Part shown: positions 1 to 9,349 of the stretch, in pieces
Position numbering within the stretch: the stretch's first letter is position 1
Layout of the letters: every line of letters starts with the position of its first letter
Source: Acidimicrobiaceae bacterium
GTDB lineage: Bacteria; Actinomycetota; Acidimicrobiia; Acidimicrobiales; RAAP-2
Assembly (NCBI GenBank): GCA_003167415.1
Contig: PMTF01000010.1
Span: forward strand, 20,288 to 84,287
Reading direction: 5' to 3'
DNA length: 64,000 bases
Notes under the pieces: model-generated
Databases searched by the model: none
Told to the model about the DNA's origin: nothing
What the model saw: only the letters and a program-made list of their open reading frames with translations
Program-made: the position numbers and the translations under genes

Positions 1-1062
1 GTACTGATCGCGCCAGTCATTGATGGTCTTCCACCACACGTCGAGGTTGCGCGGCATCGCCTGGGCGGCGTCGAACGCCGTAAGGACGGCGCCCACGTTG
101 CTCTGAATCGCGACGTCGGCGTGACGCACCTTATTGAATTCGGCTCGATCGATGTCCACGTGGATCACCTTGGCGCCGGCGGCGAAAGTCGGGATCTTTC
201 CGGTCACGCGGTCATCGAAGCGAGCGCCGAGCGAGATGAGGAGGTCACTCTTTTGAATGGCGGTGACCGCGGTGTACATGCCGTGCATGCCGGGCATGCC
301 GAGGTGTTGCTCGTGTGAATCCGGGAAGGCCCCGCGGGCCATCAACGTCGTAACGACCGGCATGCCGGTGCGCTCGGCGAAGACCAGCAGCTCGTTCGCG
401 GCGCGCGACTTCAAGGTGCCGCCACCCACGTAGAGGACCGGTCGCTCCGATTCTGCGATCAGCGTCACCGCGCGCGCGACCGCCCCTTCGTCGAGAACGA
501 CCTCGGGACGATAGCCCGGCAGGTCGTACTCCTCGATGCTCGCCGGGTACCACCAATCCATCATCGACTGGGTCACGTCCTTGGGCACGTCGATCAGGAC
601 CGGGCCCGGTCGACCGGTCGTGGCCAAGTGGAACGCCGCGGCGACCGCGCGCGGGATCTCCTGCGCCGATTGGACGAGGAAGTTGTGCTTCGTGATCCCC
701 ATGGTGATGCCGGTGATGTCGCATTCTTGAAAGGCGTCGCTGCCGATGGCGGCGGTCGCCACCTGGCCGGTGATCACGACCAGGGGTGTGGAGTCCATGT
801 GGGCGTTGCCGATCGGCGTGACGATGTTGGTCGCGCCGGGACCGCTCGTGACCATCGCGACGCCGGGACGCCCGGTCGCCAGGGCGTAGCCCTCGGCCAT
901 GTGACCGGCGCCCTGTTCGTGGCGCACGAGGATGTGGCGGATTGACGAGTCCAGGAGCGGGTCGTAGACCGGGAGGATGGCGCCGCCGGGCAGCCCGAAG
1001 ATCGTGTCGACGCCCTCTTGTTCGAGGCTCCTGATCAGTGCCTGCGCTCCTGTGAGTTGCAC
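1..1062 (-). CDS. ilvB: Acetolactate synthase large subunit (partial, C-terminus beyond window)
   Basis: Catalytic thiamine-diphosphate subunit of acetolactate (acetohydroxyacid) synthase, the first common step of valine, leucine and isoleucine synthesis. The first 354 residues lie in the window. The N-terminus has the family's FGLPGG segment and the [14 protein letters not shown] motif, whose Glu (about residue 49) activates the cofactor. The start is a GTG preceded by an AAAGGA ribosome site. It follows an attenuator and leader peptide 25-130 nt upstream, and ilvD lies further upstream on the same strand. ilvN/ilvC would be expected just outside the window (inference). Family assignment is secure. 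Confidence 0.96.
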   Translation of the reverse strand, partial: MQLTGAQALIRSLEQEGVDTIFGLPGGAILPVYDPLLDSSIRHILVRHEQGAGHMAEGYALATGRPGVAMVTSGPGATNIVTPIGNAHMDSTPLVVITGQVATAAIGSDAFQECDITGITMGITKHNFLVQSAQEIPRAVAAAFHLATTGRPGPVLIDVPKDVTQSMMDWWYPASIEEYDLPGYRPEVVLDEGAVARAVTLIAESERPVLYVGGGTLKSRAANELLVFAERTGMPVVTTLMARGAFPDSHEQHLGMPGMHGMYTAVTAIQKSDLLISLGARFDDRVTGKIPTFAAGAKVIHVDIDRAEFNKVRHADVAIQSNVGAVLTAFDAAQAMPRNLDVWWKTINDWRDQY

Positions 1063-1086
1063 AATGTTCCTTTGTTCTTAGATAAG

Positions 1087-1115
1087 CAAAAAGGCCTCCC
1101 TTATTTGGGAGGCCT
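1087..1115 (-). terminator. ilvB attenuator: intrinsic terminator hairpin
   Basis: Perfect 9-bp inverted repeat (AGGCCTCCC at 1092-1100, GGGAGGCCT at 1107-1115) with a 6-nt loop, followed in the minus-strand transcript by five U residues. It lies between the branched-chain leader peptide and the ilvB ribosome site, the position of a transcription attenuator. I did not resolve a convincing alternative antiterminator. Confidence 0.85.
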
Positions 1116-1136
1116 CCGGAGTACGTGTGAGCGTGA

Positions 1137-1190
1137 CTACCGGCGCCGCGCGCCTACTACCACCACGAGAATGTCGTTACGGGTCGTCAC
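1137..1190 (-). CDS. Branched-chain amino-acid leader peptide (17 aa)
   Basis: Short frame starting GTG and reading MTTRNDILVVVVGARRR then TAG. Ile-Leu-Val-Val-Val-Val are consecutive, so ribosome progress would sense charged tRNA for exactly the end-products of ilvB. It ends 22 nt before the terminator stem. No ribosome site precedes it: a -10-like CAAGAT lies exactly 6 nt upstream of the GTG, suggesting a leaderless transcript that begins with the peptide's start codon. This is the classical design of ilv attenuators; here it is read directly from the sequence. Confidence 0.88.
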   Translation of the reverse strand: MTTRNDILVVVVGARRR

Positions 1191-1225
1191 GTACTTATCT
1201 TGACACACGGAGCTTCCCAGCACAA
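1191..1225 (-). promoter_or_regulatory. Promoter of the ilv leader
   Basis: TTGTGC (1220-1225) and CAAGAT (1197-1202) separated by 17 nt, with 6 nt from CAAGAT to the leader-peptide GTG. Spacing fits a housekeeping-sigma promoter. It lies just beyond the ilvD stop codon, so ilvB can be transcribed independently of ilvD. Confidence 0.55.
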
Positions 1226-1230
1226 GGCGC

Positions 1231-2910
1231 CTACCTCGTAGTAACCGCTCCCTTCTCCGCGCCCTGGGCCATGCGAGCGAACTTTTCGAGCACGCCGGTG
1301 GTGTAGCGAGGGACGAAGGGCGCGACGTGCTTGGCGCGTTCGGCGAGTTCGACCGGATCGACGGCGAGTTCGATGGACAACGTCTCGACGTCGATCGTGA
1401 TCCGGTCACCGTCGCGTACGAGCGCGATCGGGCCACCGTCGAGCGCCTCCGGCGCCACGTGACCGACGCAGAATCCGTGCGTCCCACCACTGAACCGGCC
1501 GTCGGTAATGAGGGCGCAGTCGCTCCCACGGCCGACGCCCTTCATCGCGCCGGTGACCATCAGCATCTCGCGCATGCCCGGACCGGATTTGGGACCTTCG
1601 TAGCGAATGACCAGCACGGTCTCGGGCTCGATCTCGTTGGCGAGGATCGCCGCGAGCGCGAACTCCTCGCCGTCGAAGACGCGTGCGCGACCACTGAACT
1701 GCAGTTGGTCGATCCCGGCGACCTTCACGACGGCACCCTTGGGCGCCAACGATCCCCGCAACACCGCGATGCCCCCGCGGTCATGTATGGGGCGAGTGAG
1801 ATCGTGCACCACCTCGCCGTCGGGCGTCGCCGCGTGATAGTCCGCGAGGCTCTCGGCCATCGATTTGCCGGTCACGGTCATGACGTCACCGTGCAAGAGG
1901 TCGTGATCGAGGAGATGCTGGAGGACGACCGGTACGCCACCGACCCGGTCGAGGTCACTCATGTGAAAGCGGCCGTGCGGCTTCATGTCGGCGATGTGGG
2001 GAACCCGGGCCGCCACTTTGTTGAAGTCGTCCAGCTCGAGATCGACGCGAGCCTCGTGGGCGATGGCGAGCAAGTGCAAGACGGCGTTGGTCGATCCACC
2101 GAGGGCCATCACGACGGCAATCGCGTTTTCGAAGGCCGGCTTAGTCATCACCTGGCGCGCGTTGATGCCGCGGTCGAGGAGATTCAATACCGCCAGTCCC
2201 GAGTCGTAGGCGTACTGGTCCCGACGCGGGTCGATCGAAGGCACCGAGGCGCTGCCGAGTAGCGACATCCCGAGCGCCTCGCCGACGCTCGCCATCGTGT
2301 TGGCGGTGAACATCCCTGCACAACTGCCCTCACCAGGACAGGCCGCGCACTCGATCGCCGTGAGCTCTTCGTCGCTCATCGCGCCCACGGCGTTGGCGCC
2401 GACGGCCTCGAAGACCGAGGTGATGTCGAGCGCGCGGCCGTCGAGTTCACCGGGCATGATCGTGCCGCCGTAGAGGAACACGCTCGGCACGTCCAGACGG
2501 GCGGCCGCCATCAACATTCCGGGGAGCGATTTGTCACATCCGGCCAGGGTCACCATGGCGTCGAAACTCTCGGCGTGCATGACGCACTCCACCGAGTCGG
2601 CGATGACCTCGCGTGAGACGAGCGAGGCGCGCATGCCCTCGTGTCCCATCGAGATGCCGTCGGAGACGGCGATCGTCACGAATTCAAACGGCACGCCGCC
2701 AGCGTCGCGTACGGCGACCTTGGTGCGCTTGGCCAGGCGGTCGAGCGGCAGGTTGCAGGGCGTGACTTCGTTCCAACTCGAGGCAACGCCAATCTGGGGC
2801 TTCGTCATATCCTCGTCGGTGAGGCCCATGGCGCGCAGCATCGAGCGCGCCGGGGCGCGGCTCTTGCCGAGCGTCACGTCGGTACTTCGTGGCGTGGGGT
2901 GGATCGTCAT
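1231..2910 (-). CDS. ilvD: Dihydroxy-acid dehydratase
   Basis: Dehydrates 2,3-dihydroxy-isovalerate and -methylvalerate to the 2-keto acids of valine and isoleucine; iron-sulfur enzyme of the IlvD/Edd family. At 559 aa it is full length. Cysteines for the cluster are visible at C52 (TPCN), C125 (AGCDKS) and C197 (EGSCAG). The ATG start is preceded by TAGACT at a 6-nt distance with no ribosome site, suggesting leaderless expression. It lies upstream of ilvB on the same strand, separated by the attenuator. Confidence 0.97.
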   Translation of the reverse strand: MTIHPTPRSTDVTLGKSRAPARSMLRAMGLTDEDMTKPQIGVASSWNEVTPCNLPLDRLAKRTKVAVRDAGGVPFEFVTIAVSDGISMGHEGMRASLVSREVIADSVECVMHAESFDAMVTLAGCDKSLPGMLMAAARLDVPSVFLYGGTIMPGELDGRALDITSVFEAVGANAVGAMSDEELTAIECAACPGEGSCAGMFTANTMASVGEALGMSLLGSASVPSIDPRRDQYAYDSGLAVLNLLDRGINARQVMTKPAFENAIAVVMALGGSTNAVLHLLAIAHEARVDLELDDFNKVAARVPHIADMKPHGRFHMSDLDRVGGVPVVLQHLLDHDLLHGDVMTVTGKSMAESLADYHAATPDGEVVHDLTRPIHDRGGIAVLRGSLAPKGAVVKVAGIDQLQFSGRARVFDGEEFALAAILANEIEPETVLVIRYEGPKSGPGMREMLMVTGAMKGVGRGSDCALITDGRFSGGTHGFCVGHVAPEALDGGPIALVRDGDRITIDVETLSIELAVDPVELAERAKHVAPFVPRYTTGVLEKFARMAQGAEKGAVTTR

Positions 2911-2922
2911 GGGTGAAGTCTA
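2911..2922 (-). promoter_or_regulatory. Leaderless -10 element of ilvD
   Basis: TAGACT followed by TCACCC and then the ATG; 6-nt spacing places the transcript start at the start codon. Confidence 0.6.
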
Positions 2923-2953
2923 CGAAACGAGGTTGCCGGTCGGCGACGAGGGG

Positions 2954-3961
2954 CTACGAACGCGCGTAGACGCTGACCGTCTCGCCGGTCGCGAGCAACT
3001 CGACCCACGTCTGGCCAGAACGAAGTGCGATCACTTTGCCCGACGCCGAACGATACGCAGTCTTCAGGCGGATGTTGCGGCGGAACCACGTACCCTTTTG
3101 CAGGCGTCCGTCGGAGAAGACCTCGACCGGTCCGGAGCCCACCATCTGGGCGTAAGAACCCTCGACCCCGACCCCTCCGAAGTAGTTCACGCTCATCACG
3201 ATCACGTTGGTCGGCGCCACCCGAACACCGGTCGCCGTCACGTCGGGCGTCCCGAAGATCGATCGCAACCATGTGCGGGTCTTGCCGTTCCACTGATAGG
3301 ACGTGGCGAAGCCCGAAAGGAAGTTCACAGTGAAGGAACCGACCGGTGCGCCGAGCGCCGGGGCGTTCCTCGACACGTAGGTGAAGAGCGGCGGCGGCGG
3401 GTGGACCTTGCCTCCCTCTTTCATCAGCAGTTCCGCGTTGGCGAACAGGTTGTGGGGCGGTGGCCGGGTGGGGTCGCGGAACATCGCCGCACCGGCGTTC
3501 GATTGGTCGATGAGCTTCACCGGCGCGGTCTCGATGCTCGATAGGGCGTACTGCGCGCCGCCGGAGAAGGCGAAGATGCCGCCGATCGGAAAGACGATCT
3601 CTCGATCGGTGCGTCGCACCGATCGCACCGGTCCGACTTTCGTTGGCAGATTGGAATTGAAGATGGCGGCCAGCCGAGTGATGCCGCCTTCGACAATTTC
3701 TTCGTACACGACGTCGGCTTCGTTGATGCCGTACTGCGGATGCGCCTGCGGCGTGTTGTCCATCTTGATCGTGAGCGCCGAACGACGCTTCGTGACGGCG
3801 GTCGGATCGGGCAGGCCCGTCAACGCGGCGACGCGGCGATGCGGCACTGGCGTGGTGGTGGTGGTCGTCGACGTTGTGGTCGTCGTGTCAGCGGCGCTCG
3901 CGCTCGCCGCGACACCACTCAAGAGCACGATCGCCATCACGACGAGGGGAGGGCGGCGCAT
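2954..3961 (-). CDS. Secreted DUF3048 (YerB-like) protein
   Basis: 335 aa with an N-terminal signal sequence (residues 1-23, ending SASAAD), a Thr-rich linker (about 25-37) and the two-part DUF3048 domain, recognisable from IKMDNTPQAHPQYGINEADVV, VGPVRSVRRTD and NVIVMSVNYF. The family is exported or cell-wall associated and of unknown biochemical role. There is no lipobox Cys at the cleavage site, so a secreted rather than lipoprotein form is likely. Its own promoter lies just upstream and nothing in the neighbourhood suggests a pathway. Confidence 0.85.
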   Translation of the reverse strand: MRRPPLVVMAIVLLSGVAASASAADTTTTTSTTTTTTPVPHRRVAALTGLPDPTAVTKRRSALTIKMDNTPQAHPQYGINEADVVYEEIVEGGITRLAAIFNSNLPTKVGPVRSVRRTDREIVFPIGGIFAFSGGAQYALSSIETAPVKLIDQSNAGAAMFRDPTRPPPHNLFANAELLMKEGGKVHPPPPLFTYVSRNAPALGAPVGSFTVNFLSGFATSYQWNGKTRTWLRSIFGTPDVTATGVRVAPTNVIVMSVNYFGGVGVEGSYAQMVGSGPVEVFSDGRLQKGTWFRRNIRLKTAYRSASGKVIALRSGQTWVELLATGETVSVYARS

Positions 3962-3973
3962 AGGAAAAAACTA
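3962..3973 (-). promoter_or_regulatory. Leaderless -10 element of the DUF3048 gene
   Basis: TAGTTT, then TTTCCT, then ATG. The pyrimidine-rich spacer contains no ribosome-binding sequence. Confidence 0.6.
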
Positions 3974-4014
3974 CTGCTTCACGCAGCGATGTTGACGACA
4001 GCGTCGTTCTTCAC

Positions 4015-5442
4015 TCAGCGACGTGCTTGGAGTTCGGCGATGACCTCTTTGCCGTTCGCTTGGCCGCTGGTCAGTTTCATGACTTGGCCGATGAAGAACT
4101 GCGCCAGCTTTTCGTCGCCCGATCGGTAGCGCGACCACTCGTCGGGATTCTCCTCAATCAGTTGGGCTACCACTTCGCCCAGCGCGCCCGAAGCGAGTCG
4201 CTCGAATCCTTTGCTCGCCGCGACGGACGTGGGCTCTCCCCCATTGGCGAGGATCTCAGCGAGCACCGTCTTGGACTGGGTCGCGGATAGCTCACCGCGT
4301 TGTTCCATTAGCAACGTCGCTACGTACGACTCGACGCTCAATTTGTCCACGCCATCGAGGTCGCTCGCGATTTCGTTCGCGGCGCGAGCGATCGCCGGCT
4401 CGGGCGCGACGCCGGCGTCGAGAGCCGCAACGACAAACGGGTCAAGACCGAGGTCGATAACGACTTCGAGCGCGTCGAGCAGCGCGGGCGCCGGATCCGC
4501 GAGTCGCAGGGTAAGCACCGCACGCCGCTCGGCGGGCATCGGCTTGAGGCCGTCGCGCACGCGGTCTTGCCACGCCTGGTCCGGTACGAGGTCCACGAGA
4601 TCGGGCTCGCGGAAGTAGCGGTAGTCGTCGGCCTCCTCTTTCACCCGCATCGTCGAGGTCGAGCCGAGGTTCTCGTCCCAGTGACGGGTCTCCTGGCGAA
4701 CCCTGGCGCCGCCCTCGATCATCTCGACCTGTCGCGCGGCCTCGAAGTCGATGGCGTGCACGAGGCTGCGCAACGAGTTCAGGTTCTTGATCTCGCATCG
4801 GGTGCCGAACGGCTCGCCCGTTCGTCGCACCGAGACGTTGGCGTCGATGCGCATCGAGCCTTCTTCCATTCGTCCGTCCGAGGCGCCGGTGGCGATCAAG
4901 ATGCCGCGCAACTCCGCGGCGTACGTGCGGGCCTGGGCGGAACTGCGTATGTCGGGTCCCGAGACGATCTCCACCAACGGCACGCCGGAACGGTTGTAGT
5001 CGACCAGTGACCGATCGGCGTCGTGGATCCGACCGCTGCCGCCCAGATGAGTCGACTTGCCGGTGTCCTCTTCGAGGTGGGCCCGTTCGATCGAGACCCG
5101 CGAACCGTCGGGCAGATCGAGGTAGCCGCCAGCGTTGATCGGCAGGTCGTACTGACTGATCTGAAAGTCTTTGGGCATGTCGGGATAGAAGTAGTTCTTA
5201 CGGTGAAACGTCGACGGCGAGATCGTGCTGTGCAGGGCGGTGCCGATGGCCATCGCCAACTCGACGGCGCGCACGTTGAGTACCGGAAGCGATCCGGGCA
5301 GTCCCAAGCAGACCGGACAGACGTTGGTGTTCGGCGCGGCGCCGAAGGTGTTCGCGCAGCCGCAGAACATCTTGGTGTTGGTCTTGAGCTCGGTGTGGAC
5401 CTCGAGTCCGACCACCATCTCCCAACCGTCGGGCAGGCTCAC
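4015..5442 (-). CDS. gatB: Asp-tRNA(Asn)/Glu-tRNA(Gln) amidotransferase subunit B
   Basis: Kinase/tRNA-binding subunit of GatCAB, which phosphorylates and then amidates mischarged Glu-tRNA(Gln) or Asp-tRNA(Asn). 475 aa, normal length. The N-terminus has the family's [11 protein letters not shown] segment and the Cys-rich CGCANTFG...CPVCLGLPG zinc region (about 28-50); the C-terminus is the YqeY-like tRNA-binding tail. Its ATG overlaps the gatA stop by 4 nt, so translation is coupled. Its presence suggests the organism lacks GlnRS and/or AsnRS (known of the system, not seen here). Confidence 0.97.
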   Translation of the reverse strand: MSLPDGWEMVVGLEVHTELKTNTKMFCGCANTFGAAPNTNVCPVCLGLPGSLPVLNVRAVELAMAIGTALHSTISPSTFHRKNYFYPDMPKDFQISQYDLPINAGGYLDLPDGSRVSIERAHLEEDTGKSTHLGGSGRIHDADRSLVDYNRSGVPLVEIVSGPDIRSSAQARTYAAELRGILIATGASDGRMEEGSMRIDANVSVRRTGEPFGTRCEIKNLNSLRSLVHAIDFEAARQVEMIEGGARVRQETRHWDENLGSTSTMRVKEEADDYRYFREPDLVDLVPDQAWQDRVRDGLKPMPAERRAVLTLRLADPAPALLDALEVVIDLGLDPFVVAALDAGVAPEPAIARAANEIASDLDGVDKLSVESYVATLLMEQRGELSATQSKTVLAEILANGGEPTSVAASKGFERLASGALGEVVAQLIEENPDEWSRYRSGDEKLAQFFIGQVMKLTSGQANGKEVIAELQARR

Positions 5443-6863
5443 GGCCGTCCGTCCGCGATTTCCAGGACCCGCGCGCCGGCGAAGAGCTGCGCCTCACTTC
5501 GTCCGGGACCGAGTAGCTGCACGCCGATCGGCAGTCCTGCTTCGCCGGTGCCGAAGGGCACCGAGATTGCTGGCTCGCCGGAGAGGTTGCTGGGAATGGT
5601 GAAGACGTCCGAGAGGTACATCGCCATCGGGTCGGCCGTCTTCGAGCCGAATTCGAAGGCCACCGATGGCGTGGTGGCGCCCAGCAGGAGATCGGCCTCT
5701 CGGTACGCGCGGCGAAAGGCGTCGATGGTGAGCGTGCGGACCTTTAGGGCCTGTCCGTAGTACGCGTCGTAGTAGCCCGCCGAGAGCGCGTAGGTCCCGA
5801 GCATGATGCGGCGCTTCACTTCCTCGCCGAAGCCGGCCGTGCGCGTGGCTTCCATCATCGCGGTCACGTCGTCGGCCTTCACGCGAAGCCCGTAGCGCAC
5901 ACCGTCGAATCGCGCGAGGTTGCTCGACGCCTCGGCGGGCGCTATCAGGTAATACGCGCTCAATCCCAGACGGAACTCGGGCACCGAGAGCTCGACGATC
6001 GCGGCGCCGGCCTCTTTGAGGACTTCGACCGCGCGCTCAACGGAGGCCACGACGTCGGCGTCGGCGCCGTCAATGAGTTCGCGCACCACTCCGATGCGCT
6101 TGCCCGCGACACCGTCCTCGACGTGTGCGACCAGTGACGGCGATGGTTCCGGGAGCGAAGTCGAATCCAGGGGGTCGTGTCCGGCGATCGCTTCGAGCGC
6201 GATGGCGGCGTCGCTCACCGTCTTGGTAAGCGGGCCGATCTGGTCCAACGAACTGGCGAAGGCGATGAGACCGTAGCGCGAGACGAGACCGTAGGAGGGC
6301 TTCACGCCGATGAGCCCACAGAGCGCGGCCGGTTGTCGGATCGAGCCGCCGGTGTCGCTCCCGAGAGCGAGCGGCGTCATGTCGGCGGCGACGGCCGCGG
6401 CCGAGCCGCCCGACGAGCCGCCGGGAACCCTCGACGTGTTGTGCGGGTTTCGCGTGGGGCCGAAGGCCGAGTTCTCGGTCGACGATCCCATGGCGAACTC
6501 ATCGAGGTTGGTCTTGCCAACGGGAACGGCTCCGGCGGCGAGAAGTCGATCGACCACCGTGGCGCTATACGGCGAACGCCACCCCTCGAGGATCTTGGAC
6601 GAACAGGTCGTGGGAATATTCGTCTGACACAGGTTGTCCTTCAGCGCGACCGGCACGCCCGCGAGGCTCCCGACGTTCTCACCGCGGGCGACTCGCTCGT
6701 CAACGGCGCTTGCCGCCGCTCGGGCGCCTTCCTCATCGACGTAAAGAAAGACGTTGAGCTCTTCGTTGCGAGAACGAATCTGGGCGAGCGATTCTTCGAG
6801 CACCGACACCGCACTGGTGTCGCCATTTTGGACGTCGAGCGCCATTTGACGAGCGCACTTCAC
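5439..6863 (-). CDS. gatA: Asp-tRNA(Asn)/Glu-tRNA(Gln) amidotransferase subunit A
   Basis: Amidase-signature subunit that releases ammonia from glutamine for GatB. 474 aa. The catalytic triad is visible: Lys75 in VALKDN, the GGSSGGS loop at about 148-154, and the nucleophile Ser174 in GSDTGGSIR. The GTG start overlaps the gatC stop (GTGA), typical of the gatC-gatA-gatB order found here. An internal ATG six codons later is an alternative start. Confidence 0.97.
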   Translation of the reverse strand: MKCARQMALDVQNGDTSAVSVLEESLAQIRSRNEELNVFLYVDEEGARAAASAVDERVARGENVGSLAGVPVALKDNLCQTNIPTTCSSKILEGWRSPYSATVVDRLLAAGAVPVGKTNLDEFAMGSSTENSAFGPTRNPHNTSRVPGGSSGGSAAAVAADMTPLALGSDTGGSIRQPAALCGLIGVKPSYGLVSRYGLIAFASSLDQIGPLTKTVSDAAIALEAIAGHDPLDSTSLPEPSPSLVAHVEDGVAGKRIGVVRELIDGADADVVASVERAVEVLKEAGAAIVELSVPEFRLGLSAYYLIAPAEASSNLARFDGVRYGLRVKADDVTAMMEATRTAGFGEEVKRRIMLGTYALSAGYYDAYYGQALKVRTLTIDAFRRAYREADLLLGATTPSVAFEFGSKTADPMAMYLSDVFTIPSNLSGEPAISVPFGTGEAGLPIGVQLLGPGRSEAQLFAGARVLEIADGRP

Positions 6864-7159
6864 GGCGCCTCGCCCAAGATTCGCGGCACGGCGAAGCGCC
6901 CGTTTTCGGCGTCAGGCGCCATGGCCATGACGACGTCGTGATCGAGACACTCTCGTGGCACGTCGTCGCGTACCACGTTGATGAGGCCGAAGGGGTGCGC
7001 CGTCGCGACGACACCCTCGAGGTCGAGCGCGTTCATGTCACTGGCGTGATCGAGGACCTGGCCGAGCTGTTCGGTGAACATGTCGAGTTCAGCGTCACTC
7101 ATGATCAGACGCGCCAACTTGGCGACGTGCGCGACGTCCTCGCGACGAAGTTCCGGCAT
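6860..7159 (-). CDS. gatC: Asp-tRNA(Asn)/Glu-tRNA(Gln) amidotransferase subunit C
   Basis: Small scaffold subunit that wraps around the GatA-GatB interface. 99 aa, normal length, with the family pattern [11 protein letters not shown] near the N-terminus and the conserved LRxD-like segment VVRDDVP towards the end. Its ATG shares one nucleotide with the stop codon of the upstream esterase, so the esterase and the three gat genes probably form one transcript. Confidence 0.95.
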   Translation of the reverse strand: MPELRREDVAHVAKLARLIMSDAELDMFTEQLGQVLDHASDMNALDLEGVVATAHPFGLINVVRDDVPRECLDHDVVMAMAPDAENGRFAVPRILGEAP

Positions 7160-7914
7160 TACACCAATACCTTCGCGAGGAACTCGATCGTCGCGCTTTC
7201 TACGAGCTCTTGGTCGTTATCCAGGGTTGCGACGTGATACGACTCTTCGAGCCAGATTCGCTCGACCGGTCCCGAAGACTTCTCAACGATCTCGTCGCCG
7301 TTGGCGGGCGCGACCGTGTGGTCCTCACGGCTCGAGAGCAACAGACTCGGCGCGGTGATGGAGGCCAGATTGGCGTCCACGACTTCGACGCCTTCGATGA
7401 CGCTTTGCAGGGCGCGAAGCGGCCACCCGTCGTACTTCGCTTCGCTGATGCCCTCTTTCTTGATGTCGGAACCGCCGTCGGTCGCCAGAACTTCGAGACC
7501 GGAGTCAATTAAGTCTCGAAGCCCCTGCTCCATCTCGGCGCCGGGTCCTTTGAGCATCGGATTGATGAAGACGCATCCGGCGATCGAGAGGCGCTCCTCG
7601 GCGATCAGGGCCGTGAGTCCCCCACCTACCGAGAGACCGACCACGGCGACCTTGTCGCAACGTTGGGCCAGTTCGTCGTAGGCGCCGAGCGCGACCTCGA
7701 CAAAGTCGGGCCAGCGACGCGGCACGAGGTCTTCGAGCGACGTGCCGTGACCGGGAAGTCGCGGCAACTCAACGCTGTAGCCGGCTCGCGCGCAGCGTTC
7801 GGCGAGGGGGCGCATGGAGTACGGATTGCCGGTGAACCCGTGCAATACGAGCACGCCCATCGAATTTCCGGACGAGGAAAACGGTTCGCAGCCGGGCATA
7901 ATGTCGTTGGTCAT
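7159..7914 (-). CDS. Alpha/beta-hydrolase (carboxylesterase, Est30-like)
   Basis: 251-aa serine hydrolase. HGFTGNP (about 25-31) forms the oxyanion hole, GLSVGG carries nucleophile Ser95, SREDHTV the acid Asp and SYHVATLD the catalytic His; order and spacing match monoacylglycerol-lipase/Est30 carboxylesterases. No signal peptide, so cytosolic. The natural substrate cannot be read from the sequence. It heads the gatCAB transcript (1-nt overlap). A TAGGCT box 8 nt before the ATG may be its promoter. Confidence 0.85.
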   Translation of the reverse strand: MTNDIMPGCEPFSSSGNSMGVLVLHGFTGNPYSMRPLAERCARAGYSVELPRLPGHGTSLEDLVPRRWPDFVEVALGAYDELAQRCDKVAVVGLSVGGGLTALIAEERLSIAGCVFINPMLKGPGAEMEQGLRDLIDSGLEVLATDGGSDIKKEGISEAKYDGWPLRALQSVIEGVEVVDANLASITAPSLLLSSREDHTVAPANGDEIVEKSSGPVERIWLEESYHVATLDNDQELVESATIEFLAKVLV

Positions 7915-7918
7915 AGGT

Positions 7919-8122
7919 TCAAAGCCTATCGGTCACCTCGCGCAGACTTTTCCGAACGGCTTCGCGGAATCGATCGAATGTAGAGCGACGAAAACAGTTG
8001 AGGTCCCTCCCGGCTTCGGTGCCGAGCGTCCCGAAGGCACCCGAACTGGAATCGGTGCGGGCGTTGAGTAGACCGTCGGCGTTTTCGCGATCGACGTGCG
8101 CCCCATGGCGCTCCTCGCTCAC
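7919..8122 (-). CDS. Possible small protein (67 aa), translationally coupled
   Basis: A GTG overlaps the stop codon of the upstream dehydrogenase (GTGA), as at true gene junctions in this window, and opens a 67-codon frame ending FREAVRKSLREVTDRL, a basic potential helix. No recognisable family. It otherwise fills a 200-nt gap. It could equally be a chance frame. Confidence 0.28.
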   Translation of the reverse strand: MSEERHGAHVDRENADGLLNARTDSSSGAFGTLGTEAGRDLNCFRRSTFDRFREAVRKSLREVTDRL

Positions 8123-8997
8123 TGCAACAGCGTGGGCAGTTGTTCGGCCAGTTCGGCGACCGACCAACGATCATTCTTCTCGAGTGTCGTGGTCATCGTC
8201 CAGTTCTGGAACTTGCGCACGGTGCCGCCCTGCACGAAGAAGACCTGTCCGGTGATGTCGCAGTCCTCCATCGCCAGGCTCGCCACCAACGGCGAAATGT
8301 TCGCGGGGTCCCACGTGTCAAAGACCGACGCGTCCGACGGCGCCACTACGTGATCGGACAGACCGGGCGTCGACTCGGTCATGCGGGTTCGCGCCGCCGG
8401 CGCGATCGCGTTCGCCCGCACGCCGTAACGACCGAGTTCTTCGGCGATGATGACCGTGAACGCGGCGATGCCGGCCTTGGCGGCGCCGTAGTTCGATTGA
8501 CCGATGTTGCCGAGTAACCCGGACGTCGAGGACGTGTTGATGATGGCGGCCTTCACCGGATTGCCGGCCTTGGCCTCCTCGCGCCAGTAGTTGGCGGCGT
8601 GACGCGTCGGCACGAAATGTCCCTTCAAGTGGACGTTGATCACCGAATCCCAGTCCTCTTCACTCAGGTTGACCAGCACGCGGTCGCGCAGGATTCCGGC
8701 GTTGTTCACCAACACGTGCAGCGTGCCGTAGGTCTCCAACGCGCACTGCACGAGTCGCTGGCCACCCTCCCAGTCGGCGACGTTGTCGTGATTGGCCACG
8801 GCTTCGCCACCCATGGCCGTGATCTCGGCCACCACCTCTTCGGCCGGCGAGGCGGCGTGACTCGAGCCGTCCAGCGCGCCGCCAAGGTCGTTCACCACGA
8901 CCTTGGCGCCCTCGTGGGCGAAGAGCAGCGCGTGCTCTCGCCCGATGCCGCGACCGGCTCCGGTGATGATTGCTACGCGACCGTCCAGCGCACCCAT
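8119..8997 (-). CDS. Short-chain dehydrogenase/reductase (HSD17B4/FabG-like)
   Basis: 292-aa NAD(P)-dependent oxidoreductase. TGAGRGIG (about 12-19) binds the cofactor, NNAG is present, and the catalytic Ser...Tyr-x3-Lys lies in NTSSTSG and SNYGAAKAG. The long insert after the first strand (LGGALDGSSHAASPAEEV) and the C-terminal extension resemble the (3R)-hydroxyacyl-CoA dehydrogenase type found in actinobacterial fatty-acid or sterol degradation. The exact substrate is unknown. AAAGGGG before the ATG is a clear ribosome site. Confidence 0.88.
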   Translation of the reverse strand: MGALDGRVAIITGAGRGIGREHALLFAHEGAKVVVNDLGGALDGSSHAASPAEEVVAEITAMGGEAVANHDNVADWEGGQRLVQCALETYGTLHVLVNNAGILRDRVLVNLSEEDWDSVINVHLKGHFVPTRHAANYWREEAKAGNPVKAAIINTSSTSGLLGNIGQSNYGAAKAGIAAFTVIIAEELGRYGVRANAIAPAARTRMTESTPGLSDHVVAPSDASVFDTWDPANISPLVASLAMEDCDITGQVFFVQGGTVRKFQNWTMTTTLEKNDRWSVAELAEQLPTLLQ

Positions 8998-9049
8998 GGT
9001 GACCCCTTTGAAGAATGATGTGAACCGATTGTACCGACGATGACGAGAC

Positions 9050-9349
9050 CTACTGAGTCCGGCCCCGGCGCCAGAAGTAGGGCGGTCGGGCGTGCGCGTG
9101 GTAGTGGTCGGGGATGTTGCGCATGTGGTCGTCGTAGGACCAGTTGCCGTCGCCGAACTCGGCGTCAGCGACGGTTCGCAACGCCGAGTGGAGCCGCTCC
9201 ATCACGTCCTCGGGCGGCGCGACGTCGTGCTTGATCCAGACGACCATCGGCACCAGGCAGATCTCACAATCGGCGATCCAACAGTCGTCATCTTCGAAGT
9301 ACCGCGTGGTGATGACGGCCGCCTCGCACAGGTCACAGCCGACACTCAT
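9050..9349 (-). CDS. Small cysteine-rich (probable zinc-binding) protein
   Basis: 99 aa with C5-x2-C8 and C23/C28-x2-C31, followed by a His-rich, aromatic C-terminus (DHYHAHARPPYFW). Two CxxC pairs suggest a zinc knuckle. I do not recognise a named family. Its ATG overlaps the stop of the PASTA protein by 4 nt (ATGA), so the two are co-translated and may be functionally linked. Confidence 0.7.
   Translation of the reverse strand: MSVGCDLCEAAVITTRYFEDDDCWIADCEICLVPMVVWIKHDVAPPEDVMERLHSALRTVADAEFGDGNWSYDDHMRNIPDHYHAHARPPYFWRRGRTQ

Noticed and set aside
1327..2262. A 311-codon plus-strand frame within ilvD
   Set aside because: Antisense to a full-length dihydroxy-acid dehydratase with no recognisable domain.
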